A stretch of 64,000 nt of DNA from Nostoc linckia FACHB-104 (GCF_014696615.1 NZ_JACJQJ010000003.1:186001-250000); one strand, 5' to 3'. Counted from the first letter of the stretch, positions 53,402 to 62,970 are shown. A program made the numbers and translations. Notes: a model not told the origin generated them from the letters alone.

Positions 53402-56227
53402 ATGGAACCTTCAACTACTGCTGACGACAAGCCGCTTCCCGTCTACGCACTTGGCTCTGTAGTCAGCACTAAAGCCTTAAAAAAACCAGGCAAGAGAACA
53501 GTTAAGAGATTATTGGTTGTAGGTGCAGTTTCTTTCTCTTGCCTATGGTTGTCTGTAGTGCCAATGGGTGAGGGATGGGCGCAAACTGGCAAGAATGCAG
53601 AAGTTTCTACATATATTCAACAGTTAAAAGACAAAGATTTAAATGTTCGCTCCAATGCTGCTCTTATGCTGGGGAGCATGGGAGGGGAAGCAAAGGCGGC
53701 GATTCCCGCTTTGATTACGGCTTTGCAGTCCGACAAATATGAAAGTATTCGCTACTATGCTGCTTATGCCCTGGGGAATATGAGAAGGGAAGCAAAGGCG
53801 GCGATTCCTGCTTTGATTACGGCTTTGCAATCCGACAAAGATGCAAGTGTTCGCTCCAATGCTGCTGCTGCCTTAGGGAGAATTGGAGGGGAAGCAAAGG
53901 CGACGATTCCCGCTTTAATTACAGCTTTGCAGTCCGACAAAGATAAAGATGTTCGCATGAATGCTGCTGGTGTTCTGGGAAACATGGGAGTGGAAGCAAA
54001 GGCGGCGATTCCCGCTTTGATTACGGCTTTGCAGTCCGACAAAGATGCAAGTGTTCGCTCCAATGCTGCTAGTGCCCTGGGGAGCATGAGAGGGGAAGCA
54101 AAGGCGGCGATTCCTGCTTTAATTACAGCTTTGCAGTCCGACAAAGATAAAGATGTTCGCTACTATGCTGCTGGTGTTCTGGGGAGCATGGGAGGGGAAG
54201 CAAAGGCGGCGATTCCCGCTTTAATTACAGCTTTGCAGTCCGACAAAGATGCAAGTGTTCGCTCCAATGCTGCTTATGCCCTGGGGAGCATTGGAGGGGA
54301 AGCAAAGGCGGCGATTACTGCTTTAATTACAACTTTGCAGTCCGACAAAGATAAAGATGTTCGCTCCAATGCTGCTAGTGCCTTAGGGAGTATGGCAGGG
54401 GAAGCAAAGGCAGCGATTACCGCTTTGATTACCGCTTTGCAGCCTGACAAAGATGCAAGTGTTCGCTCCAGTGCTGCTAGTGCCTTAGCAAAAATAGGTG
54501 AAAGCTTTCAAGACAAAGCAGGTACTATGCCTTTTGTAGAGTTAGACAAAGCCATAGCAGATTTAGAAAAAGCACTTAAAGCGTTAAAGGATACTAAAGA
54601 TAAAGATTTAGACTACTACATCGCCTCTGTCGCCCGCTCACTTGATGCCTTAAAAACCAAAAGACAATCCCGCCTCCTCGACAGAACTTTAGAATGGATG
54701 ACGAAACATCCCTGGGTAACAGGAGGATTAATTTACATTATCTTCTTCCCCTCCCTCTGGCTCATCCTGTTGCGGGTGTGTCCTTTGTGGATATTACATG
54801 TTAATAACGCCCTCAAACCCTTAGCTAGTTTTAAATTACCCGATGCCCTTGGCGGTTTAACTTTCCCTATCCGCACATTATTATTTATCGAATTCTTTAA
54901 CTATCACCCCAGAGTTCTTGATGCTTGGGTAGAAAAACGCCTCAACTCTGCAAAACAAGGATTTAACAAAAAGAAAACTGTCACAGAACGTTCTATTTAC
55001 GTCCCCATTCCCGTAGTTTTAGATAATAATAATCTCGCGCAATTCACAGCCACAGATTTACAACCCATCTTTAACCAAAAACGAGCAACATTATTGATTT
55101 GGGGAGAAGGTGGTGCAGGTAAAACTAGTCTGGCTTGTACTTTGGCGCAATGGGCAATGAATGACAATGAAACTCAGCGCCTATCTAAACACCGGATGTT
55201 ACCAGTGTTAATTGAACAAGAATTAGATCATCCCTTAAAAGAAACCATCGGCGGACAACTGCAAGCACTAATTAGCGAAGCCCAAGCAATTGATCATGAC
55301 TTATTAACTAATTTACTCCGCCAGCGCCGGATTTTAGTCATAGTAGATCACTTTTCGGAAATGACTGAAGCGACACGCAACAAAATTCATCCAGCAGAAA
55401 CAGATTTCCTGGTAAACGCTTTAATTGTCACTTCTCGCTTAGAAGAAAAACTCGACGAAGTGCCCAAAACCACAATTCAACCCCTGCGCGTTGCTGGCGA
55501 TAGACTCTCATCTTTTATGGAAGCTTATTTAACTCAACGTCGCAAACGTGATTTGTTTACCGATGTGGAATATTTTGATGCTTGTCGCCGTCTTTCATTG
55601 ATGGTAGGACAACGCAATATCACAGTATTGCTGGCGAAACTCTATGCCGAACAAATGATAGCCACAAAAGAAGGAACAGCAATTGATTTACCAGAAAATA
55701 TCCCTGATTTAATGTTGGCATATCTCAACGAACTCAACCGCGACAAATTGGAAACTGAACCAAATAATCGCACTGTGCAAAGAGATGCTCAGGTAATTGC
55801 TTGGCAATGTTTAAAAACAACTTTTCGCCCCACATCTGCCAAATTAGAAGATATTTTAATTGCCCTTGATGACAGCGATACAGCACCAGAACGGTTACAA
55901 TTTTTAGAAAAACGCCTGCGTTTAATTCAAACTATCGGCGCAGCGCAAGATAAAATCCGCTTGGCATTAGATCCATTAGCTGAATATCTCGCTGGTTTAT
56001 ATTTAATAGATACCTACGGTGCAGATACAACATTTTGGCAAGATTTTCTCTCACAAGCAAATGCCATACCAGATGTAGAGTTAATTAAAGGTTTTCTGTT
56101 AGCAGTGCGGGATTGTTGTTTAGCAAAAGGTAAAGAAGCAGGCGTTCCCGATTTTGTAGCCGACGAATTAGCATTGAAAACTGGTTTAACTACGCCAGCA
56201 CCTGCGGTGTTAATTGGTAATTCGTAA
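53402..56227 (+). CDS. Membrane-spanning HEAT-repeat STAND-type NTPase
   Basis: A 941-aa protein. A basic N-terminus (KKPGKRTVKR) precedes a hydrophobic segment (37-55) ending in WAQ like a signal peptide. Residues 82-370 are eight full 34-residue HEAT-like repeats plus one partial, nearly identical to each other (EAKAAIPALITALQSDKD). A second membrane segment lies at about 436-462 (WVTGGLIYIIFFPSLWLILL). The rest is cytoplasmic by charge and carries an NTPase with Walker A GEGGAGKTS (568-576) and Walker B-like ILVIVDHF. NACHT-like helical parts and the LRLALDPLAEYLAGLY motif near 860 follow. The HEAT array would face the periplasm if the first segment is an anchor or signal. STAND NTPases act as signal-sensing switches. 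The trigger and output here are unknown. Confidence 0.83.
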   Translation: MEPSTTADDKPLPVYALGSVVSTKALKKPGKRTVKRLLVVGAVSFSCLWLSVVPMGEGWAQTGKNAEVSTYIQQLKDKDLNVRSNAALMLGSMGGEAKAAIPALITALQSDKYESIRYYAAYALGNMRREAKAAIPALITALQSDKDASVRSNAAAALGRIGGEAKATIPALITALQSDKDKDVRMNAAGVLGNMGVEAKAAIPALITALQSDKDASVRSNAASALGSMRGEAKAAIPALITALQSDKDKDVRYYAAGVLGSMGGEAKAAIPALITALQSDKDASVRSNAAYALGSIGGEAKAAITALITTLQSDKDKDVRSNAASALGSMAGEAKAAITALITALQPDKDASVRSSAASALAKIGESFQDKAGTMPFVELDKAIADLEKALKALKDTKDKDLDYYIASVARSLDALKTKRQSRLLDRTLEWMTKHPWVTGGLIYIIFFPSLWLILLRVCPLWILHVNNALKPLASFKLPDALGGLTFPIRTLLFIEFFNYHPRVLDAWVEKRLNSAKQGFNKKKTVTERSIYVPIPVVLDNNNLAQFTATDLQPIFNQKRATLLIWGEGGAGKTSLACTLAQWAMNDNETQRLSKHRMLPVLIEQELDHPLKETIGGQLQALISEAQAIDHDLLTNLLRQRRILVIVDHFSEMTEATRNKIHPAETDFLVNALIVTSRLEEKLDEVPKTTIQPLRVAGDRLSSFMEAYLTQRRKRDLFTDVEYFDACRRLSLMVGQRNITVLLAKLYAEQMIATKEGTAIDLPENIPDLMLAYLNELNRDKLETEPNNRTVQRDAQVIAWQCLKTTFRPTSAKLEDILIALDDSDTAPERLQFLEKRLRLIQTIGAAQDKIRLALDPLAEYLAGLYLIDTYGADTTFWQDFLSQANAIPDVELIKGFLLAVRDCCLAKGKEAGVPDFVADELALKTGLTTPAPAVLIGNS
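53645..54499 (+). repeat. In-gene tandem repeat, 102-bp unit with 204-bp higher order
   Basis: Eight full copies and one partial copy of a 34-codon unit. From the second copy on, linker sequences alternate DKDAS and DKDKD, and the AAGVLG variant recurs in copies 4 and 6. Pairs of units therefore appear to have been duplicated together. DNA identity between units is very high, a sign of recent expansion or gene conversion. Confidence 0.9.
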
Positions 56228-56402
56228 TTTGTAATTAAAAGACTGAGTTAAGAGGTTGTTTGAAAAGTGGTTGGTTGTAATTTTAGGCTGGTGGCGTTGT
56301 TCTGCGGCGAACTCTGGAAACGAATGCGATCGCCCTGCTTCAAAATCATCTAAACTACATGGATAAAGGATGAAGATTTTGCCCCTTCATCCTTTAACCT
56401 TC

Positions 56403-58331
56403 CTACGATTCTCTTCCTGAAGTCCAGGTATCACGCCATTTCACAGTACCTTCTTTGGCAATTACCCAGCGACGAGGTACGGTATTCTCGCGCAGGGGCG
56501 ATTGCCCTTCGCGCCACATGGCATATTTATAACTGATTAACTTACCAGTACTCTCATCAAAGGGAATCTCTGCAAACCAGGTGTTGGTGTTGATGTACTC
56601 TAGGGGATAGGCTTTGCTAATATCCCAGTTACCCAACTCTGGACAATCGCCAGTCACCACAATAGTTTCACCGGGTTGAGTTTGTACGCCGTTTAATTGT
56701 ACGCGTACAATTGTCTGGGCTTTGATTCTTTCCCCAACATGGCTGAAAACAATCACCCCACGTTCTGCAATTACTAAATTTTGAATTTTGCCGTCTTTGA
56801 CTTCATACTTGTTACGAGTGACGATACAGGTATGTTCGCCATCTGGTAGTTCTGTTTCGACTTCTCCTAGAGTGACTTCTCCCCCGCGATTCAATGCGAC
56901 AAAGCATAGAGAATCACGATAACGGCGCACGTAGCAATAAACATCTTCAGTTAAGTATTTTTGCCAGTGGCTACCCATTGATACGGCTGGGTTTAATCGC
57001 CGCAAACCAGATAATAATCTGATGTAACGATAAATTTCTGTATCAGTATCCCAACTTTCCATCATTGGGCGGTTGTAGGGATCGTTACCGCCATCGGTAT
57101 CGTTATGCAGATATTGTTCTGTGCCGTAATAGATACAGGGAATACCACGACAAGTCATAATGAGAGCGATCGCTACTTTTAACATCGCTGGATCAGGGTT
57201 CAGCGATTGGAAGCGCGACATATCGTGATTATCGATAAAGGTAATTAACTCTGTAGCGCCACTGTAGCGATGATCTTGGTCAAAGATATATTGAATGGTA
57301 TGGAAACCGTTTTCTGAACCTTGAGCTAATGCAGCTCTGATTGCTACACACAAGCCAAAGTCTAGAATTGTCATCCCTGAGTTATTGGCAAATTCCACAG
57401 AGCGATCGTCACTGGGACTACTATAAATCCATTCGCCAAAAATAAAGACATCTGGCTTGTGATTGCACATATCACCAGTGAATTCTTGCCAAAACCAAAT
57501 GGGCATATGCTTAACAGTATCCACCCGCAAAGCATCTACACCTCTATCTAGCCATTGTTTAATCGCTGACTTGATATATTCACGGTATTCGCTATTATTT
57601 TCATTAAAAGTTGCTAGACCAGCTAATTCGCAATTCTGAACTTGCCAATCATCTTCCCAGTTTTGCACTTCACCGTAGTGATGATACCAATGATTCACAT
57701 CATCATTGAAGTCAGCAATTTTCACGCCATCATCATATAATTCACCTTTACTGCCACTAGTATCTGGAGTGCTATGATTACAAACAATATCTAGTATTAA
57801 CTTCATGTTGCGCTTATGCATTTCTGCAATTAAGCGGTCAAAAGTTGTATCTTTTGTCTCTTGGGTAGCGTTTAAAGAAGGGTTTTCATCTTTAGCAATA
57901 AATCGAGGATTAAGCCGCTTAAAGTCTTTTGTCCAGTAGCCATGTATAGCAGCATTACCAACAAATAACTCTTCAACTTGCTCAAATAAAGGAGTTAGCC
58001 AAATAGCTGTCACTCCCATATTTTTCAAATAGTCTAATTTATCAATTACACCTTGCAAATCGCCACCCCAGTATTTACCCCAGTCTTGCCCTGTGGGGTC
58101 GTAGAGTTCTGAGTTGATACCTTCGCTATTATCTGGATCGCCATCATGAAAGCGATCAACTACGAGAAAGTAAATAGTTTCTTGGCGAAATTCAATGTCT
58201 CTGGTGTAGAGAAATTCTAAATTAATTTCTGTCTCTGTTGGCGGCGATTGAATAATATTTTCTACTTCTTGATTGGGTGCATCTACTTTGTATTGCTCTG
58301 GAGAGAATTGAGATGGGGGAGTCTGTACCAT
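56403..58331 (-). CDS. GH13 alpha-amylase family enzyme with CBM20 starch-binding domain
   Basis: 642 aa from ATG 58331 (a TTG 24 bases upstream is possible but weaker). The GH13 catalytic regions are all present: region I LDIVCNHS, region II DALRVDTVKH (nucleophile Asp), region III FIFGEWIYS (acid/base Glu) and region IV FIDNHDMSRF. The C-terminal 100 residues (about 535-642) are a CBM20 (VQLNGVQTQPGETIVVTGD, then PELGNWD, then KYAMWREG). The overall shape resembles maltogenic amylases and CGTases. No signal peptide is seen, so it probably acts on glycogen or internal starch. The exact specificity is not readable. Confidence 0.92.
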   Translation of the reverse strand: MVQTPPSQFSPEQYKVDAPNQEVENIIQSPPTETEINLEFLYTRDIEFRQETIYFLVVDRFHDGDPDNSEGINSELYDPTGQDWGKYWGGDLQGVIDKLDYLKNMGVTAIWLTPLFEQVEELFVGNAAIHGYWTKDFKRLNPRFIAKDENPSLNATQETKDTTFDRLIAEMHKRNMKLILDIVCNHSTPDTSGSKGELYDDGVKIADFNDDVNHWYHHYGEVQNWEDDWQVQNCELAGLATFNENNSEYREYIKSAIKQWLDRGVDALRVDTVKHMPIWFWQEFTGDMCNHKPDVFIFGEWIYSSPSDDRSVEFANNSGMTILDFGLCVAIRAALAQGSENGFHTIQYIFDQDHRYSGATELITFIDNHDMSRFQSLNPDPAMLKVAIALIMTCRGIPCIYYGTEQYLHNDTDGGNDPYNRPMMESWDTDTEIYRYIRLLSGLRRLNPAVSMGSHWQKYLTEDVYCYVRRYRDSLCFVALNRGGEVTLGEVETELPDGEHTCIVTRNKYEVKDGKIQNLVIAERGVIVFSHVGERIKAQTIVRVQLNGVQTQPGETIVVTGDCPELGNWDISKAYPLEYINTNTWFAEIPFDESTGKLISYKYAMWREGQSPLRENTVPRRWVIAKEGTVKWRDTWTSGRES

Positions 58332-58778
58332 AAAAATATTCAAAGTTATAGACAATAAAAGTTTGCAGCCCTAAAAAGTTTTTTTGCTTTGAACGTAATT
58401 CATGTAACTGCAAACATGGGTATTATCTAATCAAGTTTATTCTTAAAGCATCTATCTGCAGTTAGCAACAGCTTATGCCTTTGGTATGACTTCAATCAAT
58501 CAGCTATATATCTTGGGATATCAATAGCTAGAGAGCAGGCATTTTATGGAAGCGATCGCTGTATGGAACGAAACGCTAATTTTGATTATTCTTGAAATGC
58601 GTAATATCAATTCACGACGACAGGCACAGCAACATTATTATGCCCTTGCTATGAATATAATCAAAAAGCTCTCATTTAAATATGAAAGCTTTTCAAGGTT
58701 TTCACGTAGGATGCGTAACGCTATCGCTAATGCATCTGTATTACTAGTTTGTAAATCAGTTTCTTAGGGTAGATATTT
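58332..58778. other. 447-bp gap between the amylase and beta-lactamase genes
   Basis: Divergent promoter region. Near 58700-58735 it has a palindromic repeat related to the one at 31088-31121 (CACGTAGGATGCG...). A 73-codon frame (58546-58767) runs through this repeat and is not accepted as a gene. Confidence 0.55.
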
Positions 58779-59630
58779 ATGTCTCACAAGCGACGAATTT
58801 TCCTAGCAACGATTATCGCTATTGGTATCTTAGTGACATTTTTAGGAATTAATAGTTTCCAAAGTACGCCTGTAAACTCTCAGGAAATTCCAAAACCTAC
58901 TCTTGCAGCAAGTGTTGACTTAGGACGCTCATTTAATCAGTTGGGTATTCAAGGTTCTATTTTAATTTACGATCGCAACAACAAAAAATTTTACGAACAC
59001 AATGCAGAGCGCAATTCACAAGCGTTCCTTCCCGCTTCTACTTTCAAAATTTTTAACTCGCTTGTCGCTTTAGAGACTGGAGTAATTCCCAATGATGTGG
59101 CTGTGTTGACTTGGGACGGTATTCAGCGCCAATTCCCCACGTGGAATCAAGACACTAATATCCGTCAAGCATTCAAAAATTCCACAGTCTGGTTTTATCA
59201 AGTGTTGGCGCGCAGAATTGGTCATGAACGGATGCAGAAATTTATCCAGCAAGTTGGCTATGGAAACCGTCAAATTGGTACACCTGAGCAAATTGATAAA
59301 TTTTGGTTAGAAGGGCCACTGCAAATTACAGCCCGACAACAAATTGAGTTTTTAGAACGTCTCCAGAGCAAAGATTTACCCTTTTCACAGCGCACTTTGG
59401 ATTTAGTAAAAGACATTATGATTTACGAAAGTACACCCAGCTATGTACTGCGAGGAAAAACAGGTTGGGCAACAAGTGTTAACCCTAATATAGGTTGGTT
59501 TGTTGGATATTTGGAACAAAATAATAATGTTTATTTCTTTGCTACAAATATTAATTTACGCAATGATAAAGATGCTCCTGTTCGCATTGAAATTACTCGG
59601 CGTAGTCTCAAAGCTTTAGGGTTACTATGA
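58779..59630 (+). CDS. Class D (OXA-type) beta-lactamase family protein
   Basis: 283 aa with an N-terminal signal or anchor segment (residues 8-24). All four class D signatures are present in order: Ser87-T-F-Lys90 (PASTFKIFNS), Ser135-T-Val (NSTVWFYQ), YGN at 161-163, and Lys227-T-Gly (RGKTGWA). The FWLEGPL segment typical of the family is also present. Such proteins open beta-lactams with Ser87 aided by a carboxylated Lys90; some relatives are instead peptidoglycan or signalling domains. The complete motif set favours a true beta-lactamase. There is no mobile element beside it, so it looks like a resident chromosomal gene. Confidence 0.9.
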   Translation: MSHKRRIFLATIIAIGILVTFLGINSFQSTPVNSQEIPKPTLAASVDLGRSFNQLGIQGSILIYDRNNKKFYEHNAERNSQAFLPASTFKIFNSLVALETGVIPNDVAVLTWDGIQRQFPTWNQDTNIRQAFKNSTVWFYQVLARRIGHERMQKFIQQVGYGNRQIGTPEQIDKFWLEGPLQITARQQIEFLERLQSKDLPFSQRTLDLVKDIMIYESTPSYVLRGKTGWATSVNPNIGWFVGYLEQNNNVYFFATNINLRNDKDAPVRIEITRRSLKALGLL

Positions 59631-59648
59631 GCTAGATTGCGAAGCTAA

Positions 59649-59782
59649 TACCAACTTGAAAAAAGAATACACAACTGGGTAGGGGCAAGGCAACAGTAAG
59701 ATAATTGAATATACCAAAAGATTGTGGATGCCGTGCCCCTACAAAGAATTTATATGTGGCAAAGATTATTTGATTGGTTGTA
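59649..59782. mobile_element. MITE-like repeat of the TACCAATTTGAA family, about 134 bp
   Basis: Begins TACCAACTTGAAAAAAGAAT and ends in GATTATTTGATTGGTTGTA. It shares TAGGGGCAAGGCA with the copy at 52956, and also has TGCCGTGCCCCTAC, which is complementary to it. This copy is about 36 bp longer than the one at 52956. Confidence 0.6.
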
Positions 59783-59835
59783 GCTTACCCTTTTACCTTT
59801 CCCCTACACAAATATTTCAGTTTAATTAGGTCTAT

Positions 59836-61344
59836 TTAACTAAAACGACTCGCTCTTTTACGGCGTTTAATTTCTGCTTGAATGGCATTAACCACAGTTT
59901 CAACTACCTTAACTCTGGCATAGTATTTATTATTAGCTGCAACAATTGTCCAAGGAGCAGTTGGGGTGGTGGTACGTTGAATTGCTTGATTAACTGCTAC
60001 TTCGTAGTAAGGCCACTTTTCCCGATTGCGCCAGTCTTCATCGGTGAGTTTATACTGTTTAAACAAATCGTTTTGGCGTTCTGTAAAACGCTTGAGTTGT
60101 TCCTCTGGGCTAATGTGTAACCATAACTTAACTAAAACGTAGCCAGCACTGGTTAATTGGGCTTCAAATTCATTAATTTCTTGATAGGCTCTACGCCACT
60201 CAGTTTCTAGCGCAAATCCTTCGACTCGCTCAACTAAAACACGCCCATACCAAGAACGATCAAAAATGCCAATTGTGCCAACTGTGGGTAATCGTCGCCA
60301 AAATCGCCAGAGGTAATGATGGGCTTTTTCTTCATCTGAAGGTGCAGCAAAGGGATGAACGAAATAACTCCGGGGATCGAGGATATCAGTTAAACGCTTA
60401 ATAGCCCCACCTTTACCTGCTGCATCCCAACCTTCAAACAGCACTAGTACAGGAATTTGATGTTTGTGGATGCTTAACTGCAACTGACGCAGTTGTATCT
60501 GTTCTCTGGCTAATTGCTCTTCGTAGTCTACTTCTGAAAGACTTTGGCTTAAATCAACCTGGGCGAGTAAGTCCGGTTCTGTGGGTTCTAAATGCGCTTG
60601 TGGAGGTATTATCGGCACAGGAAGCTTGATTTGTTGTCTATCCAGCGCTGTTGTTAAAGTAGCTACCAGATGAGTTAGCACTTTCACCCTAGCCCAGCGT
60701 TGGGAATCACCTTCTACTAAAGTCCAAGGAGAACTACCAGTACTAGTTTGCACTAGCATTTCCTCAGCAAAAGCCGTATAGCGATCGTAATGTTTTTCTT
60801 GCTGCCAGTCTTCCTTGCGTACCCGCCAAGCTGTGAGGGGATCTTTAGCATATTCTTTCAAGCGGCTTTTTAATTCTTTCCGGCTGAGATGTATCCAAAA
60901 TTTGGCGATCGCAGCTTCATCATCTACCATCTGCCGTTCAAAAGAATTAATTTGCCCCATTAAGGTGGGAATTTGACTTGGTGCTACTCGATCAAATAAA
61001 CGGTCTTCTAAAACATGAGTGTACCAACTATGGTAAAAAATGCTGATTACGCCTTGGGGGGGTAGTTGTCTCCAAAACCTCCACAGAAAAGGATATTGGC
61101 GTTCTTCGGGTGTAGCAGCCCAAATGGGATGAACTTTAAATCCACGGGGGTCAATATAGGATACCATTTGCTTGACCAACCCGCCTTTACCAGAAGCAGC
61201 CCAACCTTCCAAGACGACAATCACAGGTAATTTTTTTTCCCAACAAGCAGTTTGCAACACCCGCAATTGATGCATGAGTCTGTCAATCTCAGACTTATAA
61301 GTTGCTTTCTCTAAAGTCAAGCTTAAATCTAGTGTATCTAACAT
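59836..61344 (-). CDS. pap: Two-domain PPK2, polyphosphate:AMP phosphotransferase type
   Basis: 502 aa with two fused PPK2 domains. The C-terminal one (about 265-500) has Walker A GWDAAGKGGAIK and the lid motif FDRSWYGRV intact. The N-terminal one (about 15-240) has Walker A GWAASGKGGLVK, but its lid reads FYHSWYTHV, losing the D-R and the second R. It is therefore probably inactive and structural, as known for two-domain (class II) PPK2 enzymes. These transfer phosphate from polyphosphate to AMP, giving ADP. Together with ppk in this window, it allows energy recovery from polyphosphate. The start is ATG 61344. The symbol is by family analogy. Confidence 0.88.
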   Translation of the reverse strand: MLDTLDLSLTLEKATYKSEIDRLMHQLRVLQTACWEKKLPVIVVLEGWAASGKGGLVKQMVSYIDPRGFKVHPIWAATPEERQYPFLWRFWRQLPPQGVISIFYHSWYTHVLEDRLFDRVAPSQIPTLMGQINSFERQMVDDEAAIAKFWIHLSRKELKSRLKEYAKDPLTAWRVRKEDWQQEKHYDRYTAFAEEMLVQTSTGSSPWTLVEGDSQRWARVKVLTHLVATLTTALDRQQIKLPVPIIPPQAHLEPTEPDLLAQVDLSQSLSEVDYEEQLAREQIQLRQLQLSIHKHQIPVLVLFEGWDAAGKGGAIKRLTDILDPRSYFVHPFAAPSDEEKAHHYLWRFWRRLPTVGTIGIFDRSWYGRVLVERVEGFALETEWRRAYQEINEFEAQLTSAGYVLVKLWLHISPEEQLKRFTERQNDLFKQYKLTDEDWRNREKWPYYEVAVNQAIQRTTTPTAPWTIVAANNKYYARVKVVETVVNAIQAEIKRRKRASRFS

Positions 61345-61639
61345 AATAATTACTAATTCGTAATTCGTAATTCGTAATTCTTAATTAAGAATTGCGAATT
61401 TTTCAGTATACGGATTGCTGAATTATAGATAATATGCCGAAAACACCAGAGTGCCTACAAATAGTAAATGAAAGATAAATTTATTAACAACTATTTAAGG
61501 AATTGGGCTTCAGGCTCGTGACACTATAAATAGCAGCTGCCTTGCTGCTCAACACTGTATACAAGCAGTAATAGGCGTGGATAGCCGCTCCAAGTCAACT
61601 ACTCAGGGTAAAACCTTTCTCTAAAAACTGGTGATTAGC
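61345..61639. other. 295-bp divergent gap with an STRR run
   Basis: 61352-61381 is a run of AATTCGT heptamers (TAATTCG units) directly before the pap start codon, followed by the inverted AATTAAGAATT. The rest is AT-rich promoter DNA. Confidence 0.65.
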
Positions 61640-62860
61640 ATGACTGAAACACCGATTAATATGAGGTTTCCTCAAGGACGCACAGCTTTTTTGCTGATTC
61701 ATGGTATTGGCGAACAAAATCCTTATGAAACTGTAGACTATTTTGCTCAGAATTTGCTCAACTATTTTCAAGGGCAGAATTTACCAACTGAATTAGAACA
61801 TTTGATTGCTAGGCGTAAACTAGCCAATGGCGGTGTGTGGACAGAAAGCTTTGTTAGGTTAAGCGATCCACAACAGAATGGTATAGTTGATGTTCATGAA
61901 TATTATTGGGCCCCGGATACAGAAAATAAAATCACTGTACCTGAGATATTACAATGGGCAGAGCAAACACTAGATGGGACAATTCAGTTTTACAATCGCA
62001 AGGAAAATAAGGAATTATTAGATAAATTGTTGGATAATCAACATCGTCAAGGTGTGTTTAAATTCCGCTTGCGATCGCTTACTTTATTTTTGCGTTTATT
62101 TAACTTCCTCTATCCTGGATTACGATTAGCAATTCTGTTAATTTTGTTATTAACCGGGCCCATTCTCAAAGGACGTTTTCTGCAATCAGCCTGGAAACTT
62201 AGTAAACAAATAATTACTCCACCTTTAGTTAATTTTGTGGGGGATGTTGCTATATACACTAAAACTAATCCTAAATCACCTTACCAAAGAATCCGGCAGC
62301 AAGTAATTACAGATTGTCTAACTTTGTTGCAACAAATTATTGCAGACAAAGAAGCAAATTATGATCAAGTTATTATTGCTGGACATTCTCTAGGTAGCTG
62401 TATTGCCTACGATACCTTAAACCTGCTTTGCATTGAGGCGAGTCTTGCTAAGGAATCTGGTGAAAGTATGGGTATTGATAAGCTGAAAGGATTAATTACT
62501 TTCGGCTCACCTTTAGATAAAATTTCTTTTTTCTTTCGCGAAACTGCACAGGAACAACAATATATTAGACAGCGTATTTTAGAACACCTTAATTCTTTCC
62601 GCGTCAAGCCCGAATTTACCCGCAAGATTTCCTATTTATCTAAAAATCCAGTAACTTGTAAACTTGAGCAACTCAAATGGGTGAATTATTTTCACTTGCA
62701 AGACCCAATTAGCGGTAATCTAGATTACTACGAAAATTTAGAAAATGAAGAAATGACTGATAATACCAAGTGGGGTACAGATGGACACTTAATTTACTGG
62801 ACTAGTATGAAGTTCTATGAGAGCATTACCAACCGCTTTCTGTATGTCTCGAAAAAATAA
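61640..62860 (+). CDS. Alpha/beta-hydrolase, lipase-like
   Basis: 406 aa from ATG 61640 (GTG 61631 is also possible). The start of the hydrolase fold is seen in FLLIHGIGEQNPYET (oxyanion region). The nucleophile elbow is GHSLGS in VIIAGHSLGSCIAYDT. A possible catalytic Asp lies in the HLQDPISGNLDYY region, and a likely His in GTDGHLIYW near the end. A hydrophobic stretch at about 145-170 (LFNFLYPGLRLAILLILLLT) suggests a membrane contact. The family resembles cytoplasmic lipase or PGAP1-like serine hydrolases. The substrate is unknown. Confidence 0.78.
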   Translation: MTETPINMRFPQGRTAFLLIHGIGEQNPYETVDYFAQNLLNYFQGQNLPTELEHLIARRKLANGGVWTESFVRLSDPQQNGIVDVHEYYWAPDTENKITVPEILQWAEQTLDGTIQFYNRKENKELLDKLLDNQHRQGVFKFRLRSLTLFLRLFNFLYPGLRLAILLILLLTGPILKGRFLQSAWKLSKQIITPPLVNFVGDVAIYTKTNPKSPYQRIRQQVITDCLTLLQQIIADKEANYDQVIIAGHSLGSCIAYDTLNLLCIEASLAKESGESMGIDKLKGLITFGSPLDKISFFFRETAQEQQYIRQRILEHLNSFRVKPEFTRKISYLSKNPVTCKLEQLKWVNYFHLQDPISGNLDYYENLENEEMTDNTKWGTDGHLIYWTSMKFYESITNRFLYVSKK

Positions 62861-62938
62861 GGAAACAGAAAAGCTGACCTTACACTAAAAGTTACTTGTT
62901 TTTTGTTAAATAAACTTTAAATAAATATGGCTACAACG

Positions 62939-62970
62939 GCGAATCTCCGTTAAGGGAGATTCGCTTTATT
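62939..62970 (+). terminator. Intrinsic terminator of the hydrolase gene
   Basis: A perfect 10-bp stem GCGAATCTCC (62939-62948) / GGAGATTCGC (62955-62964) with the loop GTTAAG, followed by TTTATT. Confidence 0.85.

Noticed and set aside
53764-54144. 126-codon minus-strand frame inside the HEAT gene
   Set aside because: It is an antisense shadow of the repetitive coding sequence.
53645-54499. Regular 102-bp repeats considered as a CRISPR array
   Set aside because: The repeats have no unique spacers, stay in one reading frame and encode HEAT motifs.
58546-58767. 73-codon frame upstream of the beta-lactamase gene
   Set aside because: Part of it is a dispersed palindromic repeat, and its composition is not protein-like.
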